Positions 25,640 through 35,651 of a DNA stretch of 64,000 bases are shown here, piece by piece. Within the stretch, counting starts at the first letter, position 1. Every line of letters begins with the position of its first letter. The notes beneath the pieces were generated by a model. That model searched no databases and had not been told where the DNA came from. It saw only the letters and a program-made list of their open reading frames with translations. Position numbers and translations under genes: made by a program. Source of the DNA: Hephaestia sp. MAHUQ-44 (GTDB taxonomy: Bacteria; Pseudomonadota; Alphaproteobacteria; Sphingomonadales; Sphingomonadaceae); the NCBI RefSeq assembly GCF_023806085.1, contig NZ_JAMSLX010000011.1:57535-121534 (forward strand). Reading direction: 5' to 3'.

Positions 25640-27556
25640 TTACTGGCACGCGAGACATTCGTCGTAATCGGTCGTCTCCAGCTCGAACTTCGCCAGATCG
25701 GGCGTGTTGTCCGCCTCGACCCCGCCGGCAAAGCCCGCGCGCTGGATCGATTTCGAGCGCAGATAATATAGCGACTTGATACCCAGTTCCCACGCGCGGA
25801 AGTGGAGCATCAGCAGATCCCATTTCTCGACATCGGCCGGGATGAACAGGTTGAGGCTCTGCGCCTGATCGATGAACGGCGCGCGATCGCCCGCGAGTTC
25901 GAGCAGCCAGCGCTGATCGATCTCGAAGCTGGTCTTGAAGCAATCCTTCTCTTCCTGGCTCAGGAAATCGAGATGCTGGATCGAGCCGCCGCGCTCGAGG
26001 ATCGTGTTCCACACCGCATCGCTGTTCTTCGATTTCTCGATCAGCAGCTTTTCGAGATACGGGTTCTTGATCGACCACGATCCCGACAGCGTCTTGTGCG
26101 TGTAGATATTGGCCGGGATCGGCTCGATGCACGCGCTGGTGCCGCCGCAGATGATGCTGATCGATGCGGTCGGCGCGATCGCCATCTTGCACGAAAAGCG
26201 TTCCATCACGCCCTGATCGGCGGCGTCGGGGCACGGCCCGCGCTCATGCGCCAGCATCATCGAGGCTTCGTTGGCCTGCGTGCTGATGTGCTTGAAGATC
26301 CGAAGGTTCCAGCTCTTCGCCATCGCGCCTTCGAACGGCAGCCCGCGCGCCTGGAGGAACGAGTGGAAGCCCATCACGCCGAGCCCCACCGAGCGCTCGC
26401 GCGCGGCCGAATAAGCGGCGCGCGCCATACCGGGCTCGGCGCGATCGATATAATCCTGCAGCACGTTGTCGAGGAAGCGCATCACGTCTTCGATGAAGCC
26501 CTTCTCGTCCTTCCACTGATCCCAGGTTTCGAGGTTGAGCGACGACAGGCAGCACACCGCGGTGCGATCGTTGCCGAGGTGATCCTTGCCGGTGGGCAGC
26601 GTGATCTCGCTGCACAGGTTCGAGGTCGAGACCTTGAGCCCGACATCGCGATGATGCTTGGGCATGTTGTCGTTCACGTGATCGGCGAACACGATATAGG
26701 GTTCGCCGGTCGCGAGCCGGGTTTCGACCAGCTTCTGGAACAGCGCGCGCGCATCGACCGTGGCGCGCACCGAGCCGTCCTTGGGGCTTTTCAGCTCCCA
26801 TTCGGCGCCCGCGCGCACCGCTTCCATGAACGCGTTCGGGATGAGCACGCCGTGGTGCAGGTTGAGTGCCTTGCGGTTGAAATCGCCCGAGGGTTTGCGG
26901 ATTTCGAGGAACTCCTCGATCTCGGGATGCGAGATGTCGAGATAGCAGGCCGCCGAGCCGCGCCGCAGCGAGCCTTGCGAAATGGCGAGCGTCAGGCTGT
27001 CCATCACGCGGACGAACGGGATGATGCCGCTGGTCTTGCCGTTGAGCCCGACCGGCTCGCCGATGCCGCGCACATTGCCCCAATAGGTGCCGATGCCGCC
27101 GCCGCGCGAGGCGAGCCAGACGTTCTCGTTCCAGGTATCGACAATGCCTTCGAGGCTGTCGGGCACCGAGTTCAGATAGCAGGAGATCGGCAGGCCGCGC
27201 CCGGTGCCGCCGTTCGACAGCACCGGCGTCGCCGGCATGAACCACAGGTTCGAGATATAATCATAGAGCCGCTGCGCGTGGGGCGCATCGTCGGCATAGG
27301 CGCTGGCGACGCGCACGAACAAATCCTGGAAGCTCTCGCCCGGCAGCAGATAGCGGTCGCGCAGCGTCTCCTTGCCGAATTCGGTCAGCAGCGCGTCGCG
27401 GCTGTGATCGACCTCGACCGGATAGGGCAGGGGGCGGGCGCCGTGGCTCGAACTCGACGCTTCGGCAAGCGCCTCGCTGACGGCGGCGGTCGCGCCTGCG
27501 GCCTCGATCACATCGGTAGCCATGCTATCCTCACGCTCCTGATCCCTGAAATCCAT
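25640..27556 (-). CDS. nrdA: Ribonucleotide reductase class Ia, large subunit
   Basis: Reduces ribonucleoside diphosphates. The 638-residue protein has the active-site Cys region (PISCYLNSVPDSLEGI), the finger loop with NLCSEI, the radical-transfer tyrosines (LYYLRS) and the C-terminal redox pair in DECLACQ. The N-terminus seems too short for a full ATP cone, so dATP inhibition may be absent or different. Two starts are possible: ATG 27556 and ATG 27523 (MATDVIEAAG), both with purine-rich upstream sites. NrdR-like boxes lie upstream. Unlike the enterobacterial arrangement, nrdA and nrdB are separated by about 1.3 kb of small genes. Confidence 0.95.
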   Translation of the reverse strand: MDFRDQEREDSMATDVIEAAGATAAVSEALAEASSSSHGARPLPYPVEVDHSRDALLTEFGKETLRDRYLLPGESFQDLFVRVASAYADDAPHAQRLYDYISNLWFMPATPVLSNGGTGRGLPISCYLNSVPDSLEGIVDTWNENVWLASRGGGIGTYWGNVRGIGEPVGLNGKTSGIIPFVRVMDSLTLAISQGSLRRGSAACYLDISHPEIEEFLEIRKPSGDFNRKALNLHHGVLIPNAFMEAVRAGAEWELKSPKDGSVRATVDARALFQKLVETRLATGEPYIVFADHVNDNMPKHHRDVGLKVSTSNLCSEITLPTGKDHLGNDRTAVCCLSSLNLETWDQWKDEKGFIEDVMRFLDNVLQDYIDRAEPGMARAAYSAARERSVGLGVMGFHSFLQARGLPFEGAMAKSWNLRIFKHISTQANEASMMLAHERGPCPDAADQGVMERFSCKMAIAPTASISIICGGTSACIEPIPANIYTHKTLSGSWSIKNPYLEKLLIEKSKNSDAVWNTILERGGSIQHLDFLSQEEKDCFKTSFEIDQRWLLELAGDRAPFIDQAQSLNLFIPADVEKWDLLMLHFRAWELGIKSLYYLRSKSIQRAGFAGGVEADNTPDLAKFELETTDYDECLACQ

Positions 27557-27756
27557 CGCTACGGCTCCCGTCTCTGCGTTCCGGCGCGTGCCGGTCTATT
27601 CGAATCGGGGGACGAACCCCCATGCTACACCAAGGTGCCCGATCTGGAGAACAAAATGTGACCGCGCGCCATGATGCAGGCGCGAATCAAGGTCCGCCGC
27701 GACTCTGTGTCGCGAACGTCGTTCTACCAGCTATTGGGTCTGCCCCTCAACTCGAC

Positions 27757-27770
27757 CACAAGAGATTGTG
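27757..27770. promoter_or_regulatory. Possible NrdR box 2 upstream of nrdA
   Basis: CACAAGAGATTGTG has perfect 5-bp inverted arms around GAGA and resembles the NrdR consensus. It is centred about 207 bp upstream of the nrdA start. Confidence 0.5.
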
Positions 27771-27920
27771 ATAATCGCCCCGGCTAAGCAAGGGCGAAGC
27801 GCAAACTAGGCGATCCGTTCGTCGCTCACCAGACTCGCTTCGTCGATGGAACAAAATGCGGCGCCGCAGCGACGCGCGGGGCTGTGCGGGGTTCAGCGAA
27901 TGCAAGGGGGTAAACCGGGA

Positions 27921-27936
27921 ACACAAAATATTTTGT
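27921..27936. promoter_or_regulatory. NrdR box 1 upstream of nrdA
   Basis: ACACAAAATATTTTGT contains a perfect 14-bp palindrome (27923-27936) and matches the NrdR-box form ACAC-AT-rich-TTGT. It lies about 370 bp upstream of nrdA in an otherwise gene-free 442-bp region. Confidence 0.6.
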
Positions 27937-27998
27937 CGGCGACACCGGGGCGGCATCGGGACGATGGCGGTACGGCGGCACGTGTGACGCGGCGCCGG

Positions 27999-30641
27999 TC
28001 AGCCCGCTTTGCGGAGCGCTTTGGGGGCGGGCTGGTTGAGGCGTTCCATGTTGAAATGCTTGTTGAACTCGATCCCCGCCTTGCCCTCGGCGGCCCAGCG
28101 CAGCCGCGCGGGGAACATCTCGCCCTCGAGCAGTTCGATCAGCAACTCGATCCCGATCGCGTCCTCGCTCGCGTCGACCCCCTCGATCATCGCGCCGGTG
28201 GCGGAGAGGTCGCGGATGCGCACCTCGCCGACTTCGCCCGCCACCTCGATCCGGGCCGAGCGCAGCATCCGCGTGCGTGGGCTGCGGCTGACCTTATAGC
28301 CCATCGCGCGGGCCTTGCCGCCGCCCCCGAGCTGCTTGCGGACCTCGTCGCACCGCGCGGGCTTGCCGTAGATATAGCCCTGGATGTGGCTGCACCCCAG
28401 ATTGCGGATCAGCGCGATCTCGTCTTCGAGCTCGACACCCTCGGCGGTGGTTTCCATGCCCAGCGTTTCGGCGAGCGTGACGATCGCCTTGATGATCGCG
28501 GCGTTGCGGTTGCCGGGAATCGCGGCGCCGCGGACGAACGACTGATCGATCTTGATCTTGTCGAACGGCGCTTTCTTCAGATAGCCGAGCGACGAATAGC
28601 CGGTGCCGAAATCGTCGAGCGCGAGCCGCACCCCGATCGCCTTGAGGTTCTTGAACATCTGGTCGGACGAGGCGGTTTCGTCGAGGAACACGCCTTCGGT
28701 GATTTCGAGTTCGAGCCGCTGCGGCGCGATCCCCGATTTGGCGAGCGCGTTGGTGACGATCGCGGGCAGCGCGGGGTTGGCGAACTGGATCGGCGAGACG
28801 TTGACCGCGACGCGCACATGATCCGGCCAGCGCGCGGCTTCGTCGCACGCGGTGCGCAGGACCCATTCGCCGATCGACTCGATCAGTCCGCATTCCTCGG
28901 CAATGGGGACGAATTCGGCCGGGGAGATCGCGCCGCGGGTCGGATGTTCCCAGCGGATCAGCGCTTCATAGCCGACGATGCGCTCTTCCCTGGTCGACAC
29001 CACCGGCTGATAGGCGACGTAGAACTGGTTCTGGACCAGCGCATGGCGCAGATCGTCCTCGAGCGCCTTGCGGTTCTGCGCGCCGGCGAGCAGTTCGGCG
29101 CGATAGAAACGGTGAATGCCGCGCCCGTCGGCCTTGGCGGCGTAGAGCGCGAGATCGGCGTTGCGGATCAGGCTTTCCGAATCGTCGCCATCCTCGGGCG
29201 CGATCGCGATCCCGATCGAGCAGCCGATCGAGATCGACGACCCGCCGATGAAATAGGGCTGCGACAGCGCGCCGATGACCGATTTGGCGAGCTCCCCCAG
29301 CCGCTCGCGGTTGGTTTCGCCCGGCAGCACCACTTCGAATTCGTCGCCGCCCAGCCGCCCGACCAGCCCCTTGTCGCCGATCGCGCGCTGGAGCCGCTGC
29401 GCAACCTGTTTGAGCAATTCGTCGCCGGTCTGGTGGCCGAGCGTGTCGTTGACCGCCTTGAAGCGATCGAGATCGAGCAGAAAGAGCGTGGTCGGATGAT
29501 AGGTGCGGGCCGAATGCGCGAGCGTCTGATCGAGCGAATGCTTCATCCGCTGGCGGTTGGCGAGCCCGGTGAGCCCGTCGAACCGCGCGAGCCGCGTGAT
29601 CTCTTCTTCCGAGCGACGCTGCTCGGTGAGGTCGCTGCCCGAACCGATGAAGCCGACGAAGCGGCCGCGATCGTCGGTCACCGGGCGGCCCGAAATCGAC
29701 CACCAGCGATCGGCCTCGGCCTTGTTGTTGGCGGCGACCGAATATTCGGCGAACGCGGTGCGCGAATTGAGGTGGAAGCCGAGCGTCCGTTCGGTCTCGC
29801 GCGTGCTGCCGTCCATGCGGAACACCGCGTTGAGCATCCGCCCGATCGGGCTGGCGCCATCGACCACCAGCGCACGCGCGACTTTGTCCGACAGATAGGT
29901 CAGCCGGCCCTGACGATCGGTCTGCCAGAACCAGCCCGAGCCGTGCGATTCGAATTCGGCGACCAGCCGGCTGGCGAGGCGGCCCGCATTGTCGCGCGCG
30001 GCGCGTTCGTCGGCGATGCGATGGTCGAGCGCGGCGAGGCGGTGCGTGACGAGCCCGAGACAGACCAGCAGGCCGAGCGCGAGCCCGGTCGCGACGCTCA
30101 GCCCCGACAGCGCGAAAATCGCCGCCGCCAGCCCGATCGCGAAGCCGAGGATCGCCGCGCGGATCGCGAACAAGGCGCTTGCCGACAGCCCGATCGCCCC
30201 GGCGACGGCGACGAACCCTGCGAGTTGCAGCGGCCCCGGCGGCAGCGCCGCGGTGGCGTGGAGCAGATAGAGCAGGCTCGCGGCGATCGCGACCGCGCCG
30301 CAGGCGATCGCGCGCGCCTGGATATGGGGCGCGAAACCGCGCCAGCGCCCGATCAGCAGCACCGCGAACACAATCACCCCGGCCGCCGTCGCCAGCCCGC
30401 CGGGGACGATCATCTGCGCGGCCAGCGCGCCGTAACCGGCCTCGATCGTGATCGCCAGGCACGCCGTCACCGCGACGATCTGCGCGATCATCGCCAGCGG
30501 CCACACCGCGCCCACCTGCCGCACGGGCTGGACGTGGTCGAACGCCGAGGTCGTCTCGTCTGGATCGACGAGCGAGAGCAGCACGGAATTCTCCCGCGCG
30601 GTGGCGGCGATGTTCATGGCCCGGCGAACGGAATCGGTCAT
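27999..30641 (-). CDS. Membrane GGDEF-EAL c-di-GMP protein with PAS and PilZ-like domains
   Basis: An 880-residue c-di-GMP turnover protein. Several transmembrane helices (about residues 45-200) precede a PAS domain (about 230-340), a GGDEF domain with intact GGDEF at 431-435, an EAL domain with intact YEALIRW (559-561) and [14 protein letters not shown], and a C-terminal PilZ-like segment (RSARIEVAG, then [13 protein letters not shown]). The inhibitory RxxD I-site expected five residues before GGDEF is absent. Both catalytic motifs look competent, so net activity cannot be predicted. It is monocistronic. Confidence 0.9.
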   Translation of the reverse strand: MTDSVRRAMNIAATARENSVLLSLVDPDETTSAFDHVQPVRQVGAVWPLAMIAQIVAVTACLAITIEAGYGALAAQMIVPGGLATAAGVIVFAVLLIGRWRGFAPHIQARAIACGAVAIAASLLYLLHATAALPPGPLQLAGFVAVAGAIGLSASALFAIRAAILGFAIGLAAAIFALSGLSVATGLALGLLVCLGLVTHRLAALDHRIADERAARDNAGRLASRLVAEFESHGSGWFWQTDRQGRLTYLSDKVARALVVDGASPIGRMLNAVFRMDGSTRETERTLGFHLNSRTAFAEYSVAANNKAEADRWWSISGRPVTDDRGRFVGFIGSGSDLTEQRRSEEEITRLARFDGLTGLANRQRMKHSLDQTLAHSARTYHPTTLFLLDLDRFKAVNDTLGHQTGDELLKQVAQRLQRAIGDKGLVGRLGGDEFEVVLPGETNRERLGELAKSVIGALSQPYFIGGSSISIGCSIGIAIAPEDGDDSESLIRNADLALYAAKADGRGIHRFYRAELLAGAQNRKALEDDLRHALVQNQFYVAYQPVVSTREERIVGYEALIRWEHPTRGAISPAEFVPIAEECGLIESIGEWVLRTACDEAARWPDHVRVAVNVSPIQFANPALPAIVTNALAKSGIAPQRLELEITEGVFLDETASSDQMFKNLKAIGVRLALDDFGTGYSSLGYLKKAPFDKIKIDQSFVRGAAIPGNRNAAIIKAIVTLAETLGMETTAEGVELEDEIALIRNLGCSHIQGYIYGKPARCDEVRKQLGGGGKARAMGYKVSRSPRTRMLRSARIEVAGEVGEVRIRDLSATGAMIEGVDASEDAIGIELLIELLEGEMFPARLRWAAEGKAGIEFNKHFNMERLNQPAPKALRKAG

Positions 30642-30782
30642 GCGCCCGCCCTAGCAGCGCGCCCGTTTCGAAATCGTTTGCAAAATGAAGGCGGTGATTG
30701 CGCTTGGCTGCGTTGATTTCGGTTGTTCCCCGCGCCGCGCTGTGGGACGGACGCGGCGGCTGCGACAAGGACGGGAACGGGC

Positions 30783-31961
30783 ATGATCTGGGCGTTGGTG
30801 CGTTTTGCCGGTTCGGCTGTGCTGGTGCTGGTGATCGTGGCGCTGCTCGCGATCGTGATCGTGCCGCGCTTCCTCGACCGGGTCTATTATCGCGGGCCGG
30901 TGAGCGACCATTTCGATGGCGCGCGCTTCTTCAACCTTGACCGCGACGATATGCTGGCGCCGCCCACGGGCGGCAGCCGCGGCGGGTTCCTGCTGCGCTA
31001 TCTGTTCGGGCGCGACGGGCGCCCCGCCTGGCCCGAACGGGTCGCGGTGCAGCCGTCGGTGCCCGCCGCGCGCGTCGAGGGCGAGCGGATGGTGGTGACG
31101 TGGGTCGGCCATGCGACGATGCTGATCCAGACGCAGGGGCTCAACATCCTGACCGATCCGGTGTGGAGCGACCGCGCCGGGCCGTTCGGAATGATCGGGC
31201 CGCGCCGCGTGACCGCGCCCGGCGTCGCGTTCGACGATCTGCCGCCAATCGATCTCGTGCTGGTGAGCCACAACCATTACGATCATCTCGATCTGGCGAC
31301 GCTCGACCGGCTGTGGCGGCGCGATCGCCCGCGGGTCTTCACCAGCCTCGGCAACGATGCGATCATCGCCAAGGCCCGCGTGCCGGCGACCGCGCTCGAC
31401 TGGGGGCGGAGCGTGGCGATCAAGCCCGGAATCGACGTGGTGGTGACACCCGCGCATCACTGGACGAGCCGCTGGTTCACCGATCGCAACCGCGCCTTGT
31501 GGTCGGGCTTCGTGGTGCGGCTGCCGGGGGGCAATCTGTACTATTCGGGCGATACCGGCGCGGGGGCGTTCGGCTGGGCCGACACGGCCGCGTCTTACGG
31601 GCCGATCCGGTTGGCGCTGCTGCCGATCGGCGCGTTCCGCTTCACAGATGGGCAGATGGCAAGCGGCGGGCATATGGGGCCGCTCGATGCCGTCGAGGCG
31701 TATCGCCGCACTGGCGCCGCGCGCGCGATCGTCGTGCATTGGGGCACCTTCCGCCTGTCATATGAGGGGTATGACACGCCCGCGCGGATGCTGGCGCCGG
31801 CGATGCGCTGCGCTGCGATGGACCCGGCGCGCTTCGACACCGTGGCGATCGGCGCGCCGATCGAGGTCGCGGCCTATCAGGCACCGCCCGCGACTGCCGA
31901 AGTGCCGCGCGCCGAGCGGCTGGCGTGCCTCGACACGCCCGAGGTGCGGGCGCTGCGCTAG
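30783..31961 (+). CDS. Membrane-anchored MBL-fold hydrolase (NAPE-PLD/UlaG-like)
   Basis: A 392-residue metallo-beta-lactamase-fold protein with an N-terminal transmembrane helix (VLVLVIVALLAIVIVPRFL). The fold's metal sites are VSHNHYDHLDL, TPAHHW, LYYSGDTGAG and VVHWGTF. The pattern (WVGHATMLIQ..ILTDPVWSDRAGP) matches NAPE-phospholipase D-like proteins, which suggests a lipid or phosphodiester substrate without proving it. Divergent from the GGDEF-EAL gene. Confidence 0.85.
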   Translation: MIWALVRFAGSAVLVLVIVALLAIVIVPRFLDRVYYRGPVSDHFDGARFFNLDRDDMLAPPTGGSRGGFLLRYLFGRDGRPAWPERVAVQPSVPAARVEGERMVVTWVGHATMLIQTQGLNILTDPVWSDRAGPFGMIGPRRVTAPGVAFDDLPPIDLVLVSHNHYDHLDLATLDRLWRRDRPRVFTSLGNDAIIAKARVPATALDWGRSVAIKPGIDVVVTPAHHWTSRWFTDRNRALWSGFVVRLPGGNLYYSGDTGAGAFGWADTAASYGPIRLALLPIGAFRFTDGQMASGGHMGPLDAVEAYRRTGAARAIVVHWGTFRLSYEGYDTPARMLAPAMRCAAMDPARFDTVAIGAPIEVAAYQAPPATAEVPRAERLACLDTPEVRALR

Positions 31962-31990
31962 AGGCGAATTCAGCGTTGCTGAATTCGCGC

Positions 31991-32069
31991 GGCACCGGCC
32001 CGCTCCCCCACCCCACCTCCCAGTCAGTATAATGTCTTGGGTGGTGGGGTGGGGGAGCGGGCCGGTGCC
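31991..32069. repeat. Family R long palindrome, copy 2
   Basis: Arms 31991-32022 and 32038-32069 pair at 31 of 32 positions. The loop holds CAGTATAATGTC, nearly the same as the other copies. It lies between two convergent genes. Confidence 0.92.
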
Positions 32070-32092
32070 GGTTTCACATCAGTGGCGCAATA

Positions 32093-32242
32093 TCAGACCC
32101 CGCGTCGGCCCGAGATCAGCTGCCAGATCACGGCGACGACCGCGATGACGAGCAGGATGTGGATGAGCCCGCCCGCGATGTGAAAGGCGAAGAAGCCCAA
32201 TAGCCACAAGACGAGCAGAATGACGGCGATGGTCCACAACAT
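32093..32242 (-). CDS. Lmo0937-type small membrane protein
   Basis: A 49-residue protein, almost entirely two membrane segments (MLWTIAVILLVLWLLGFFAF and IHILLVIAVVAVIWQLI), matching the Lmo0937/DUF5670 family of tiny membrane proteins. ATG 32242 has GGAGGA upstream, a strong ribosome site. The function is unknown; the family is often stress-induced. Confidence 0.8.
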   Translation of the reverse strand: MLWTIAVILLVLWLLGFFAFHIAGGLIHILLVIAVVAVIWQLISGRRGV

Positions 32243-32369
32243 GGCGTTGATCCTCCGGTTGGTGGAATGAGAACGTTGCAGGGCGACAGGGCGTTCCTCC
32301 CGCGTAACGACGGGGCGCGCGCGGCGCTCGCGGCGTATTTTTTGGCGCGGCGGCGCGAACGTGGTAAAT

Positions 32370-32843
32370 ATGCCGGTCATGGGGGAAACGGGGGCCGACG
32401 CGGGCAGCATGATGCCGCGCTATCAGATCACGCTCGATCGGGCGGGGCTCGCGCTCGCGGCGGGTGGGGTGCTGTACGGCGTGCTCGCGATGCTGCTCGC
32501 CGCGCGCGATGGCGGGCCGGGGGCGCTGCTGCTGATCGAGATCCTCGCGATCGCGACGCTGCTCGCGATGCTGGCGATCACCGCCACCTTCGGGCCGTTA
32601 TGGCTCGCGCTCCACGCCAGCGGCCGGCGCGGCCCCGGCTATGCCGCCGCGTTGGGGGCGATCGTCGCGCTGATGCTGTGGATCGCCGCGGCGCACGATC
32701 TGCTCGCGAGCTACGCCTTTGCCGACCAAGGCAGCGCCGCGATCGGCTGGCTGCGCGCGATCGGCGTCGCGCTGATGTTCGCCGCCACCGCCGCCGCGAC
32801 CGCGCTGGTGATGTGGCGGGTGGCGTATCGGCGGGTGGGGTAA
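32370..32843 (+). CDS. Four-helix integral membrane protein
   Basis: A protein of about 157 residues with four hydrophobic helices (for example ALLLIEILAIATLLAMLAI). I recognise no family. The start is uncertain: ATG 32370, 32379 and 32409 and GTG 32361 are all in frame. The frame, length and composition support a real gene. It ends just before the LexA box of uvrB. Confidence 0.6.
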   Translation: MPVMGETGADAGSMMPRYQITLDRAGLALAAGGVLYGVLAMLLAARDGGPGALLLIEILAIATLLAMLAITATFGPLWLALHASGRRGPGYAAALGAIVALMLWIAAAHDLLASYAFADQGSAAIGWLRAIGVALMFAATAAATALVMWRVAYRRVG

Positions 32844-32846
32844 AGT

Positions 32847-32861
32847 GTTCTTTATTTGTTC
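32847..32861 (+). promoter_or_regulatory. LexA box upstream of uvrB
   Basis: GTTCTTTATTTGTTC is a perfect GTTC-N7-GTTC direct repeat, the LexA site of alphaproteobacteria. It lies 124 bp before the uvrB start, so uvrB is probably in the SOS regulon. Confidence 0.82.
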
Positions 32862-32984
32862 GGAGCGGCGCGCTATCAGGCATCGGCAACAGGGTCGGAG
32901 AAGAGTGCGGGGGGCGTCAACGTCGTCAATCGAGGTGGCGCGATCCTGATTGGCAGCACTGCATCGGGGTCCCATATCTGCGCC

Positions 32985-35180
32985 ATGGCCATCCAGATCC
33001 GTACCAGCCTTGCCGAGCCCGACACCGGCGAGTCCTTCGTTCCGCACCGCCCCAACCGACCCGAGAAAGCGGAAGGCGGCAAGCGGTTCGAGATCGTCAG
33101 CGATTACGAGCCCGCGGGCGACCAGCCGACCGCGATCGCCGAGCTGGTCGCGGCGGCGCGGGCCGGCGAGCGCGACCAGGTGCTGCTCGGCGTCACCGGA
33201 TCGGGCAAGACCTTCACCATGGCCAAGGTGATCGAGGCGCTGCAGCGCCCGGCGCTGATCCTGGCGCCCAACAAGATCCTCGCCGCCCAGCTTTATGGCG
33301 AGTTCAAGAGCTTCTTTCCCAACAACGCGGTCGAATATTTCGTCAGCTATTACGATTATTATCAGCCCGAGGCCTATGTGCCGCGATCGGATACGTACAT
33401 CGAGAAGGAAAGCTCGGTGAACGAGGCGATCGACCGGATGCGGCATGCCGCGACGCGATCGCTGCTCGAACGCGACGACGTCATCATCGTCGCCTCGGTC
33501 TCGTGCCTCTACGGCATCGGCTCGGTCGAGACGTACAGCGCGATGATCTTCGATCTCAAGAAAGGGCAGAGCGTCGACCAGCGCGAGATCGTGCGCAAGC
33601 TGGTCGCACTGCAATACAAGCGCAACGACGCGGCGTTCGCGCGCGGCAATTTCCGCGTGAAGGGCGACAATCTCGAAATCTTCCCGTCGCATTACGAGGA
33701 TACCGCGTGGCGCGTCTCGTTCTTCGGCGACGATATCGAGGAGATCGTCGAGTTCGACCCGCTGACGGGGAAGAAGGTCGCGAGCCTCGATTATGTCCGC
33801 GTGTTCGCCAATTCGCATTATGTGACGCCGGGCCCGACGCTCAAACAGGCGATGGAGGGCATCCGCCACGAACTGGCCGAGCGGCTGAAGGAGCTTGAGG
33901 CCGAGGGCAAATTGCTCGAGCACCAGCGGCTCGAACAGCGTACCAATTTCGACCTCGAAATGATTGCGGCGACAGGAAGTTGTGCGGGAATCGAGAATTA
34001 TTCGCGCTTTTTGACCGGCCGTCTGCCGGGCGAACCGCCGCCCACGCTGTTCGAATATCTGCCCGAGAACGCGTTGCTGTTCGTCGACGAGAGCCACCAG
34101 ACGATCGGCCAGATCAACGGCATGTCGCGCGGCGACCACAAGCGCAAGATCACGCTGGCCGAATATGGCTTCCGCCTGCCCTCGGCGATCGACAACCGCC
34201 CGCTGCGGTTCAACGAATGGGAGGCGATGCGCCCGCAGACCACCTATGTCTCGGCGACGCCCGGCGGCTGGGAGATGGAGCAGACCGGCGGCGTCTTTTC
34301 CGAGCAGGTGATCCGGCCGACGGGGCTGATCGATCCGCCGGTCGAGATCAGGCCGGTCGAGGAGCAGGTGCAGGATCTGATCCAGGAATGCCGCAAGACC
34401 GCCGAACTGGGCTATCGCACGCTCGTCACCACGCTCACCAAGCGGATGGCCGAGGATCTGACCGAATATATGCACGAGGCGGGGCTCAAGGTCCGCTACA
34501 TGCATTCGGATACCGAGACACTCGAAAGAATCGAGCTGATCCGTGACCTTAGGCTTGGTGTCTATGATGTGCTGGTAGGAATCAACCTGTTGCGCGAAGG
34601 GCTCGATATTCCCGAATGCGGGCTGGTCGCGATCCTCGACGCGGACAAGGAGGGGTTCCTGCGCTCCGAAACCTCGCTGATCCAGACGATCGGCCGCGCC
34701 GCGCGCAACGTCGACGGGCGCGTGATCCTCTATGCCGATCGCATGACCGGCAGCATGGAGCGCGCGCTCAACGAAACCAGCCGCCGCCGCGAGAAGCAGG
34801 AGGCGTATAATGCCGCGCACGGCATCACGCCGGCGACAATCCGCAAGAATATCGGTGATATCATCGCGCATGTTGCCTCGAAGGATCAGGTGACGGTGCC
34901 GATCGACGAGGATCGGCCGCACATGGTGGGGCACAATCTGCGCGCCTATATCGAGGAACTCGAGAAGAAGATGCGCGCCGCCGCCGCCGATCTCGAATTC
35001 GAGGAAGCCGGCCGCCTGCGCGACGAGATCAGGGCGCTCGAAGCCGAAGAACTGGGGCTGCCCGAGGATCAACGCAAGGCGCCGGTGATGGGGCGCAGCA
35101 ACGAAGGCAAGCCGGGCACGCGCAAGACCCGCTACGGCAAGCAGACCCAGATGCGAATGGGCGGCGGGCGGGGGCGTTGA
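32985..35180 (+). CDS. uvrB: Excinuclease ABC subunit B
   Basis: DNA-damage verification helicase of nucleotide excision repair; it receives damaged DNA from UvrA and recruits UvrC. The 731-residue protein has Walker A (GVTGSGKT), the beta-hairpin region ([12 protein letters not shown]), helicase motifs ([15 protein letters not shown]) and the C-terminal UVR domain ([24 protein letters not shown]). ATG 32985 fits the family start. The tail after about residue 700 is basic and specific to this lineage. A perfect LexA box lies upstream. Confidence 0.97.
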   Translation: MAIQIRTSLAEPDTGESFVPHRPNRPEKAEGGKRFEIVSDYEPAGDQPTAIAELVAAARAGERDQVLLGVTGSGKTFTMAKVIEALQRPALILAPNKILAAQLYGEFKSFFPNNAVEYFVSYYDYYQPEAYVPRSDTYIEKESSVNEAIDRMRHAATRSLLERDDVIIVASVSCLYGIGSVETYSAMIFDLKKGQSVDQREIVRKLVALQYKRNDAAFARGNFRVKGDNLEIFPSHYEDTAWRVSFFGDDIEEIVEFDPLTGKKVASLDYVRVFANSHYVTPGPTLKQAMEGIRHELAERLKELEAEGKLLEHQRLEQRTNFDLEMIAATGSCAGIENYSRFLTGRLPGEPPPTLFEYLPENALLFVDESHQTIGQINGMSRGDHKRKITLAEYGFRLPSAIDNRPLRFNEWEAMRPQTTYVSATPGGWEMEQTGGVFSEQVIRPTGLIDPPVEIRPVEEQVQDLIQECRKTAELGYRTLVTTLTKRMAEDLTEYMHEAGLKVRYMHSDTETLERIELIRDLRLGVYDVLVGINLLREGLDIPECGLVAILDADKEGFLRSETSLIQTIGRAARNVDGRVILYADRMTGSMERALNETSRRREKQEAYNAAHGITPATIRKNIGDIIAHVASKDQVTVPIDEDRPHMVGHNLRAYIEELEKKMRAAAADLEFEEAGRLRDEIRALEAEELGLPEDQRKAPVMGRSNEGKPGTRKTRYGKQTQMRMGGGRGR

Positions 35181-35203
35181 CAGTTTAGTGCTAAACGTAC
35201 TAT
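35177..35203 (+). promoter_or_regulatory. Promoter and palindromic operator of the RAMA-higBA operon
   Basis: TTGACA (35177-35182) overlaps the uvrB stop codon. A -10-like TACTAT lies at 35198-35203, although the spacing is short (15 bp; an alternative TATCGC gives 18). Exactly between them is the perfect palindrome GTTTAGTGCTAAAC (35183-35196), a likely operator for a product of the operon. Confidence 0.55.
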
Positions 35204-35228
35204 CGCTCTTTTCGGACGGAGGGCGAGC

Positions 35229-35651
35229 ATGCAATCGATAGATATAGATTTCGATGTATTCAAAGAACTGACAGCCCGCCGGGCGCACGAAGGCCACACC
35301 TACAATGATGTGCTTCGCGAGCTTTTGGGCCTGGCCCGGCGCAAGCCTAATCCGTCTGAAGCGGTATCGTGTGCGTCGAGCCAGGATCGTGAGCGGCGAG
35401 GGTTCGCTTTGCGTGGGGGCGAGTTACCGCACGGCACGCAGCTACGAGCGATATACAAGGGCGAGGAATTTCGCGCGATCATAGAAGATGGCGAATGGCT
35501 TGACCGAAATCGGAAATCTCAAAGTAGTCCCTCTGCCGCTGCGAAAGACGTTACTGGTACCAATGTAAATGGATTGCGGTTCTGGCACGCAAAACGGCCC
35601 AGCGACCGTGAATTTCTTCGTTTAGATATTCTTTTTGCGAAGTTGCGATGA
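35229..35651 (+). CDS. SeqA-N-like / RAMA-domain protein
   Basis: A 140-residue protein. Residues 1-35 (MQSIDIDFDVFKELTARRAH, then TYNDVLRELL) resemble the ribbon-helix-helix-like N-terminus of SeqA. Residues about 60-125 match a RAMA-type domain (restriction adenine methylase associated): LPHGTQLRAIYKGEEFRAII, then SSPSAAAKDVTGTNVNGLRF. RAMA domains are thought to sense modified DNA. Its stop overlaps the higB start (ATGA), making a three-gene operon. The role is unknown; a DNA-binding regulator of the toxin-antitoxin pair or a defence component is an inference. Confidence 0.72.
   Translation: MQSIDIDFDVFKELTARRAHEGHTYNDVLRELLGLARRKPNPSEAVSCASSQDRERRGFALRGGELPHGTQLRAIYKGEEFRAIIEDGEWLDRNRKSQSSPSAAAKDVTGTNVNGLRFWHAKRPSDREFLRLDILFAKLR

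Noticed and set aside
27598..27640. TTCGAATC motif suggesting a tRNA T-arm
   Set aside because: The surrounding bases do not fold into a cloverleaf; the GGGGG/CCCCC hairpin next to it accounts for the impression.
27846..30716. 956-residue open frame on the plus strand
   Set aside because: Exactly antisense to the GGDEF-EAL gene; long shadow frames are expected in GC-rich DNA, and its composition (Arg/His/Ala-rich) shows no family features.
32598..35297. 899-residue open frame on the minus strand
   Set aside because: Antisense shadow of uvrB and the gene before it; no recognisable motif.
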